Of a DNA stretch of 64,000 nucleotides, positions 58,154-64,000 are shown in pieces. The notes under the pieces were generated by a model, which did not search any database, was not told where the DNA came from, and saw nothing but the letters and a program-made list of their open reading frames with translations. Positions within the stretch are counted from its first letter, which is position 1; every line of letters begins with the position of its first letter. The position numbers were made by a program, and so were the translations under genes. The stretch is from Curtobacterium sp. Leaf261 (lineage in GTDB: Bacteria > Actinomycetota > Actinomycetes > Actinomycetales > Microbacteriaceae), in the NCBI RefSeq assembly GCF_001422205.1, contig NZ_LMMJ01000013.1, positions 1 to 64,000 on the forward strand. Reading direction: 5' to 3'.

Positions 58154-59449
58154 ATGAAGACATCCACGTTCCGCCGGACCACGATCGCGGCGGTCGCTCT
58201 GACGATCGCGGCGACGGGGTTGGCCGGGTGCTCCTCGAGCAGTTCGTCCGACAGCGGTGGCCCCGCGAAGGGCACGGTCACGCTCTGGCAGCGTGACGGC
58301 GGCGTCGACCTGGCCGACCAGGTGAAGGCGTACGAGAAGGCGAACCCCGGCGTCACGGTGAAGATCTCCACGATCCAGGCCGACCAGTACCTCACGAAGC
58401 TCGCGAACTCCGCCCGGGCCGGGTCCGTCCCCGACCTCGTCAGCTACGACATCGTCAACACCCCGCTGCTCGCGACGCAGGGGCTCCTCGCCGACGTCAC
58501 GGACAAGGTCAAGGGCCTGTCCAACAAGGGCGACCTCGCGCCGGCGGGTGTCGAGATCGGCACGCTCGACGGCAAGAACTACGCCCTCCCGGTCGCGCTC
58601 ACCGGCTCGCAGATGTTCTGGAACAAGGACCTGTTCTCGAAGGCGGGCCTCGACCCGTCGAAGCCGCCGACGTCCCTCGCCGAGGTCAAGGCCGACGCGG
58701 AGAAGATCCAGGCGCTCGGCGGTGGCGTCACCGGGTTCTCGACCCTCGGCGGCGTCGGGCAGGCGTGGACCGGGTTCCCGAGCTCGTGGGCGAAGGACGG
58801 CAGCGTCCTCACCGCCGCCGGCAAGAACCAGAAGGCGGAGTTCACGAGCAAGTCGCTCGTCGGCATGGTCGACTGGTACCAGGACATGTGGAAGTCCGGA
58901 CTCATGCAGAAGACCGACCAGCCGAACCAGGACCCGGGCAACGTCGGGCAGGAGAACGCGCTGGCCGGCAAGGTCGGCATCCTGTTCGGCGGGGCGAACA
59001 CCCTGACGGCCAAGAAGGACGACTTCGGCAGCGCGGTCGGGATCCCCGGCGTCAGTGGTGGTTCCGGGTCGTTCCTCGGCGGTGACGAGATCGGGATGAC
59101 CGCCGGTGCGAAGAACAGCGATGGCGCGTGGTCGCTCATGAAGTGGTTGGTCAGCTCGAAGAAGGCAGCCCAGATCGACCTCTCGCAGGGCTGGATCGCA
59201 CCGGACCTCACGGTGGCGAAGAGCCTCGCGACCGACGAGTGGTCGAAGGACATCGTCGACACGCTCGCGATCGGCAAGCTCCCGAAGAGCATCGCGTACA
59301 ACGCGGTGATCAACGACCCGAACGGGCCCTGGGCGCAGCAGTCCCAGAAGGTGATCTTCCAGGGCGCCGACGCGTCCAGTTCGCTCGCCAGCGCCGAGAA
59401 GCAGGCCAACTCGCTCATCGAGCAGGCCTACAGCCAGGTCGGGCAGTGA
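58154..59449 (+). CDS. Extracellular sugar-binding lipoprotein (ABC importer)
   Basis: A 431-aa family-1 solute-binding protein. The signal peptide ends in lipobox LAGC (Cys 26), followed by a Ser-rich linker and TVTLWQRDGGVDLADQVKAY. The body contains ALPVALTGSQMFWNKDLFSK and the DEIGMTAGAKNSDGAWSLMK segment typical of oligosaccharide binders. ATG 58154 is six bases after GGGAG; ATG 58148 is an alternative. First gene of a four-gene operon with GTGA/ATGA junctions. No ATPase gene is included; a shared MsiK-type ATPase is expected elsewhere. Confidence 0.95.
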   Translation: MKTSTFRRTTIAAVALTIAATGLAGCSSSSSSDSGGPAKGTVTLWQRDGGVDLADQVKAYEKANPGVTVKISTIQADQYLTKLANSARAGSVPDLVSYDIVNTPLLATQGLLADVTDKVKGLSNKGDLAPAGVEIGTLDGKNYALPVALTGSQMFWNKDLFSKAGLDPSKPPTSLAEVKADAEKIQALGGGVTGFSTLGGVGQAWTGFPSSWAKDGSVLTAAGKNQKAEFTSKSLVGMVDWYQDMWKSGLMQKTDQPNQDPGNVGQENALAGKVGILFGGANTLTAKKDDFGSAVGIPGVSGGSGSFLGGDEIGMTAGAKNSDGAWSLMKWLVSSKKAAQIDLSQGWIAPDLTVAKSLATDEWSKDIVDTLAIGKLPKSIAYNAVINDPNGPWAQQSQKVIFQGADASSSLASAEKQANSLIEQAYSQVGQ

Positions 59450-60396
59450 CAGCCGTCACCCCGACGGCGCTCGCCGGGGCCGCGGCCGGGAGCACCCGCT
59501 CCCGGCCGCGCTCCGCGGGTCGTCGGCGCCAGACGCTGGCGTGGGTGCTCGTCGCTCCGGCGCTCGTCCTCGCGCTCGTGTTCTTCGTCGTCCCGATGGT
59601 GCTGCTCGTCGGGATGTCGTTCTCGAACTGGCCGCTGCTCGGCCGGGTCAGCCTGGCCGGCGTCGAGAACTACGTGCAGGCCTTCCAGGACGCTGCCTTC
59701 TGGCGGTCCCTCGTCTTCTCGCTCCTGTTCACCGTCGTGGCGGTGCCGGTCGGGATGGCGGTGAGCTACGCCGCCGCGACGATGGTCCGCGGCGAGGGAC
59801 GCATGGTCTCCGTCGTCCGGACGGCCTTCTTCATGCCGGTCGTCATCGGGTTCACCGCGGCGGCGTACATGGCGAACGTGCTGCTCGTCCCCGGGACCGG
59901 TGTCATCAACGTGCTGCTGAAGGCCGTGGGCCTGACGAACGGGGACACCGCCTGGTTCACGGCACCCGGTACGGCGTTCTGGGCGATCATCGTCCTGACG
60001 GTCTGGAAGTCGATGGGTGTCGCGATGATCCTGCTCATGGCCGGCATGCAGGCCGTGCCGAACGAGGTCATCGAGGCGGCGAAGATCGACGGCGCCGGGT
60101 GGTGGCGACGCGAGGCCTCGGTGGTCTTCCCGCTCGTCCGGCGGCAGTTCGCGCTCTGCCTGCTCCTCGCGGTCTCCGGCTCGATCCTGGTGTTCGACCA
60201 GTTCTACGTGCTCACCAAGGGCGGTCCGAGCGGGTCGACCACGACGACCGTGATGTACACGTACCAGCAGTCGTTCGTCCGCTACGACCTCGGCTACGGC
60301 GCCGCGCTGTCGATGATCCTCACGGTGATCATCCTCGCCATCGCGGTCGTCCAGCTCCGGGCGCTGCGATCGACCGGCGTGGAGGACGACCGATGA
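59446..60396 (+). CDS. ABC sugar transporter permease, MalF-like
   Basis: A 316-aa, six-helix permease starting at GTG 59446 on top of the preceding stop. The cytoplasmic coupling loop is EVIEAAKIDGAGWWRREASV (EAA motif). A basic Ala/Arg-rich N-terminus precedes helix 1 (TLAWVLVAPALVLALVFFVV). It forms the channel with the next permease. Confidence 0.95.
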   Translation: MTAVTPTALAGAAAGSTRSRPRSAGRRRQTLAWVLVAPALVLALVFFVVPMVLLVGMSFSNWPLLGRVSLAGVENYVQAFQDAAFWRSLVFSLLFTVVAVPVGMAVSYAAATMVRGEGRMVSVVRTAFFMPVVIGFTAAAYMANVLLVPGTGVINVLLKAVGLTNGDTAWFTAPGTAFWAIIVLTVWKSMGVAMILLMAGMQAVPNEVIEAAKIDGAGWWRREASVVFPLVRRQFALCLLLAVSGSILVFDQFYVLTKGGPSGSTTTTVMYTYQQSFVRYDLGYGAALSMILTVIILAIAVVQLRALRSTGVEDDR

Positions 60397-61364
60397 GCGC
60401 GACCGACGTGACCGGGCCGGCGACCGCAGCGTCCGGGCGCGACGTGCGCCGTGCCTCCCGGCCGGATGCGACGGACCGGACCGGTCTGCCGGGCGCGACC
60501 CCGCGCCGACCGCGCCGACGCGGACCGCACGCGGCCGACGTCGCCTACTTCGTCGTCGGCACGGTGCTCGCGCTCCTGTTCATCGCACCGGTCGTCTACA
60601 TCCTGTTCCGGTCGTTCCTGCCGGCGGACGCCGATGCGCAGGGGATCGGGTTCGACTCGCTCGCGACACTGACGCTCCGGAACTACACGAAGGTCTTCGA
60701 CCCGTCGGTGGACCTCCGGCAGAACATCGTCAACTCGTTCATCGTCGCCATCGCGGTCGCGGTGCTCGTCGCCCTCGTGTCGACGCTCGCCGCCTACGCG
60801 CTGTCCAAGATCCGGTTCCGTGGTTCCGCGATCGTGTTCGTGCTCCTGCTCGCACCGCTCGTCGTGCCGTTCCAGGGCCTGCTCACGCCACTCTCGATCA
60901 TCCTCGGCAAGCTCGGGCTGCTCGATTCGCTGGCGGGGGTGGTGCTCGTCCTCGTGACGCTGCAGCTGCCGTTCTCGGTGTTCGTGATGCGGAACACGTT
61001 CGACAGCATCCCGGCCGAGCTCGAGGACGCCGCGGCACTCGACGGCGCCGGCACGGGGCGGATCCTTCGCTCGGTGATGCTCCCGCTGTCGTGGCCGGGG
61101 CTCGTCACCGTCGCGCTGTTCGGGTTCATGGCCGGGTGGAACGACCTCCTCAGTTCGGTGACGTTCCTGTCGACCGACAGCAAGTACACACTCCCGCTCG
61201 CCCTGTCGAGCATCAGCACGTCCTTCAAGATCCCCGGTGTCCCGGTGATCGACCCCGGACTCCTCACCGCCGTCGCGTGCGTCGCGACGGTCCCGGTGGT
61301 CGTGCTGTTCCTCGCACTGCAGCGGTACTACACCAAGGGTCTCATCGGAGGATCGATCAAATGA
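60393..61364 (+). CDS. ABC sugar transporter permease, MalG-like
   Basis: A 323-aa permease with an unusually long Arg/Pro-rich N-terminal tail of about 48 residues before helix 1. The coupling motif ELEDAAALDGAGTGRILRSV is present, and the C-terminus ends QRYYTKGLIGGSIK, as usual for MalG-type subunits. ATG 60393 overlaps the preceding gene and its stop overlaps the GH127 start. Confidence 0.95.
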   Translation: MSATDVTGPATAASGRDVRRASRPDATDRTGLPGATPRRPRRRGPHAADVAYFVVGTVLALLFIAPVVYILFRSFLPADADAQGIGFDSLATLTLRNYTKVFDPSVDLRQNIVNSFIVAIAVAVLVALVSTLAAYALSKIRFRGSAIVFVLLLAPLVVPFQGLLTPLSIILGKLGLLDSLAGVVLVLVTLQLPFSVFVMRNTFDSIPAELEDAAALDGAGTGRILRSVMLPLSWPGLVTVALFGFMAGWNDLLSSVTFLSTDSKYTLPLALSSISTSFKIPGVPVIDPGLLTAVACVATVPVVVLFLALQRYYTKGLIGGSIK

Positions 61365-63358
61365 CCATCACCACCACCTCGACGACCACCAGCACGCCGG
61401 CGGCCGACACCGGCCGGCCGCACCGGCCACTCGCCCTCGGGAGCATCACCCCGCGCGGCTGGCTGCGCGACCAGCTCCGGCTGCAGGCCACGGGCATCAC
61501 CGGACAGCTCGAGGCGATCTGGCCGGACGTCGGCCCGGACAGCGGCTGGCTCGGGGGACCCGGCGAGAACTGGGAGCGCGGGCCGTACTACCTCGACGGG
61601 CTCATCCCGCTGGCGCACGTCCTCCATGACGACCGGCTCCTCGCGCTCGCGACGCCGTGGATCGAGTGGATCCTCGGGTCCCAGCGCGACGACGGGTTCT
61701 TCGGGCCGGCCGGCAACGACGACTGGTGGCCCCGGATGGTCGCGCTCAAGGTGCTCACGCAGCACGCCGACGCCACGGGTGACGACCGGGTGGCGCCGTT
61801 CCTGGAGCGCTACTTCCGGCACCAGCTCGTGTCGCTCCCCACGAGACCGCTGACGTCGTGGGGTCGTGCCCGCGGGGCGGACAACGCGTTGTCGGTGTGG
61901 TGGCTGCACGAGCGGACCGGCGCCGACTGGCTGCTCGACCTCGTCGACCTGCTCGCCGCGCAGACGCTGCCCTGGGACGACTACCTGGCCGGCGAGCTCA
62001 TCACCGGCCCGGCACGGACGTTCTCGCACCGGACACACGGTCCGAACGTCGCGATGGGGCTGAAGACCGGGGCGGTGGCGGCACTCCGCGACCGCGACCT
62101 GCGCGGCCACGTCGGCCGGACCGAGGCGTCGTTCGCGGCCCTCGACCGGTGGCACGGACAGGCGAACGGGTGGTTCTCCGGCGACGAGTGGCTCGGCGGA
62201 CGCGAGGCGACGGCCGGCATCGAGACGTGCCAGGTGGTCGAGATGATGTTCACCGAGGCCGTGCACGCCCAGGTGTACGGCCGGGGTGTCGACGGCGACC
62301 GGCTCGAGTCCCTGGCGTACAACCTGCTCCCGGCATCGAGCGACCCCGAGATGCGTGGACACCAGTACCACCAGCAGGCGAACCAGGTCGAGGTGTCCGT
62401 CGCCCGACGGGAGTGGTCGTTCTCCTCCGACGACGCCGGGATCTTCGGCCTCGAGCCGCACTTCGGGTGCTGCACGGCGAACCTGCACCAGGGGTGGCCG
62501 AAGTTCGTGGCGCACCTGTGGCTCCGCGACGACGACGGGTTGCGGGTCGTGGCGTACGCGCCCTCGGCGGTCGAGACGACGGTCGACGACGACGCCGTGT
62601 CGATCACGGTGGACACCGAGTACCCGTTCGAGGAGACCGTGACGATCCGGGTCTCGACGGAGCGGACGGCACCGTTCGCGCTGCGACTCCGGATCCCTGG
62701 GTGGGCCTCGACGGGTGGCGACGGCGGTGCTGCCCCTGGTGCCGACGACGCCGATGGTGTCCGGCTGACGGTCGGTGGTGTCCCGGTGGCGCTGGCGGCG
62801 CAGGGTGGTGAGCCGGGCCTCCCGGTCGTGGACGGGTACGTGACCCTGGAACGCGACTGGTCGTCGGCGGGCGACGTGGTCCTCGTCCTCCCGATGCGGG
62901 CCCGCGTGGTCCGTCGCGAGCGGCAGGCCGCCGCCGTGCGGCTCGGCCCGCTGACGATGGTCTACTCACCCGGCGAGCGATGGGTGGAGCACGTCGGAGC
63001 CCCCGGGATCGGCGAGTGGGAGGTGCACGCGCAGCAGTCGTGGAACTGGGCGCTCGCCGAGGTCGGTCACGCTCCCGACTGGCGGGTCACCCGCGGTGTC
63101 GTGTCGGGGGCGCCCTGGTCGTTGCAGGGCCGACGTGGTGCGCCCGTCGTGCTGCACGCGCCGGGAGCTCGGGCGACCGAGTGGCGGATGTCCGGAGCCC
63201 AGGCGGACCTGCCGCCGTTCAGCCCGGTGCTCGACCACGGGCCGGACGACGACCTGAAGCTCGTGCCGTACGGGTCCGCTCGGGTGCGGGTCACCGAGTT
63301 CCCGGTCATCGGGAACTGGCGGGACATCGACGACCCGGGGGAGCCGCGGGGCCGGTGA
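61361..63358 (+). CDS. Glycoside hydrolase family 127 beta-L-arabinofuranosidase
   Basis: A 665-aa enzyme (formerly DUF1680) that releases L-arabinofuranose from arabino-oligosaccharides of plant glycoproteins. The toroid region includes PRGWLRDQLRLQATGITGQL and YYLDGLIPLAHVL. The zinc/catalytic signature FGCCTANLHQGWPKF holds the nucleophile Cys pair, with ETCQVVEMMF upstream. Beta domains follow from about residue 400. No signal peptide, so it is intracellular and acts on imported oligosaccharides. ATG 61361 overlaps the permease stop (ATGA). Confidence 0.93.
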   Translation: MTITTTSTTTSTPAADTGRPHRPLALGSITPRGWLRDQLRLQATGITGQLEAIWPDVGPDSGWLGGPGENWERGPYYLDGLIPLAHVLHDDRLLALATPWIEWILGSQRDDGFFGPAGNDDWWPRMVALKVLTQHADATGDDRVAPFLERYFRHQLVSLPTRPLTSWGRARGADNALSVWWLHERTGADWLLDLVDLLAAQTLPWDDYLAGELITGPARTFSHRTHGPNVAMGLKTGAVAALRDRDLRGHVGRTEASFAALDRWHGQANGWFSGDEWLGGREATAGIETCQVVEMMFTEAVHAQVYGRGVDGDRLESLAYNLLPASSDPEMRGHQYHQQANQVEVSVARREWSFSSDDAGIFGLEPHFGCCTANLHQGWPKFVAHLWLRDDDGLRVVAYAPSAVETTVDDDAVSITVDTEYPFEETVTIRVSTERTAPFALRLRIPGWASTGGDGGAAPGADDADGVRLTVGGVPVALAAQGGEPGLPVVDGYVTLERDWSSAGDVVLVLPMRARVVRRERQAAAVRLGPLTMVYSPGERWVEHVGAPGIGEWEVHAQQSWNWALAEVGHAPDWRVTRGVVSGAPWSLQGRRGAPVVLHAPGARATEWRMSGAQADLPPFSPVLDHGPDDDLKLVPYGSARVRVTEFPVIGNWRDIDDPGEPRGR

Positions 63359-63807
63359 CCCTGGCGGCGTCGGCGTCGGCGTCGGCCTCGGCTCCAGCTC
63401 CGCGGATGCGGTCGCATCGGGCGACATCGCGCCCCGGAAACGACGTCGGAACTCCGGCACGGTGTCGCCGTATGCCCACGCATCGAATACAGGCGCATCG
63501 AGCGACATCTCTACCCGGAACCGACGTCGGAACTCCGGCACGGTGTCGCCGTATGCCCACGCATGCCCGCATGCCCGCATGCCCACGCATGCCCGCACGC
63601 CCACGCATGCCCGCACGCCCACGCATACCGAGCTGCCCCGCGACCTCGACGACCGCAGGGAGGCTCCGCGCAGGCTCGGCGGCGAAGAGGTCGCTGCCGG
63701 CACCCCGACCAATCCACCCGGGTGCCGGCGGCGAATCCCCTGCCGAGGCGAACGCCTCACCGACGGAACAGCACCGTCCCCCCACAGCAGGCAAAGGAAG
63801 CACCCTC
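63359..63807. other. Repeat-rich gene-free stretch
   Basis: 449 bp between the GH127 gene and the last gene. It starts with a GGCGTC run (63364-63392), then holds the 81-bp direct repeat and GCATGCCC array listed separately. Its final part (63640-63807) shows no feature beyond the GCAAAGGAAG ribosome binding site of the next gene. Confidence 0.7.
63414..63627. repeat. 81-bp direct repeat followed by a GCATGCCC/CGCACGCC array
   Basis: Two copies, about 72 bp alike, begin at 63414 and 63495 (GCATCG, CCGGAA, CGACGTCGGAACTCCGGCAC and GGTGTCGCCGTATGCCCACG in each). From 63552 the end of the unit degenerates into a short-unit array of GCATGCCC, CGCATGCC and CACGCCCACG blocks. Read on the minus strand the unit would encode WAYGDTVPEFRRRFR repeats, but without a supported gene. 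Confidence 0.85.
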
Positions 63808-64000
63808 ATGCGCAAGCTCACCAAGACCACCGTCAGCATCGCCGCAGCAGCAGCGATCATCGCCGGCGGCGCCGGGTTCGGCCTCACCGCCGCGAACGCC
63901 GCCCCGGCGCACAAGGCCGCCGCGTCCTCGTCGTCGATCCCGGCACCGGTCGCCGCCGTCCCCGCGATCAAGGGCGGCAACACCGCCGTCAAGCTCGACT
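63808..64000 (+). CDS. Secreted protein, N-terminal fragment
   Basis: The frame runs off the window after 64 codons. It begins RKLTKTTVSIAAAAAIIAGG, a Sec signal peptide with a likely cleavage after ANA (near residue 31), followed by an Ala/Lys/Ser/Pro-rich stretch. AAAGGAAG precedes ATG 63808. The mature protein cannot be identified from the part visible. Confidence 0.8.
   Translation, partial: MRKLTKTTVSIAAAAAIIAGGAGFGLTAANAAPAHKAAASSSSIPAPVAAVPAIKGGNTAVKLD

Noticed and set aside
63540..63630. CRISPR array or coding His/Ala repeat
   Set aside because: The array has no unique spacers. The reading frames through it lack a supported start, and the region has no coding-type boundary.

Overview
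The window is a chromosomal segment of a high-GC Gram-positive bacterium. Coding density is high, GTG and TTG starts are frequent, and stop/start overlaps such as ATGA and GTGA are common. The WXG100/EccC secretion genes, XRE-MmyB regulators and FAD photolyase types fit Actinomycetota. I infer a Microbacteriaceae member of the Curtobacterium type, but no rRNA or tRNA is present to confirm this.

Layout. 1-9273: a type VII (ESX-like) secretion locus with a truncated WXG100 gene, a second small ESX-like protein, a 531-aa membrane-spanning candidate substrate, three unrecognised accessory genes and a 1522-aa three-ATPase EccC/EssC-like motor. 9274-9942: a gene-free stretch with a 21-bp phased tandem repeat and a cluster of DnaA-box matches, followed by dnaB (9943-11310). 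11424-15090: a visibly lower-GC island with a HEPN protein, a DUF262 protein and an AlbA_2/Schlafen-type ATP-binding protein, very probably a defence island; 15091-16127 is degraded sequence. 16128-31176: regulators and redox or efflux genes (AraC/GATase1, NmrA-like, CMD plus cupin opposite an XRE regulator and MFS pump, GAPDH, TetR, CynX-type MFS, HxlR plus aldo/keto reductase). This part also holds a WXG-like/DUF1023-hydrolase/lipoprotein operon that resembles a second set of type VII cargo genes.

31237-50897: a VanZ-RDD fusion, MarR with an alpha/beta hydrolase, small membrane proteins, and a nucleoside/ADP-ribose salvage locus (nucleoside hydrolase; GntR, ADP-ribosylglycohydrolase, NCS1 permease, PfkB kinase). 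These are followed by a CPBP protease, a zinc-ribbon SDR, threonine aldolase with a DUF6421 protein, and an ArsP-type permease with a CsoR-like operator. 51058-52980: a two-gene light-associated operon, an FAD-binding photolyase-like protein that appears circularly permuted plus a seven-helix protein resembling heliorhodopsin without the retinal-binding lysine. This pair is the most unusual item in the window. 53086-58153: amidase and TetR, a kinase-like APH protein and a LacI regulator. 58154-63358: a LacI-controlled ABC importer and a GH127 beta-L-arabinofuranosidase for arabinose-containing glycans. The window ends in the signal peptide of a secreted protein.

A family of twelve similar 42-69 bp imperfect palindromes lies in gaps across 9.4-49.7 kb, often between convergent genes. 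It is absent from the low-GC island and from the last 14 kb.
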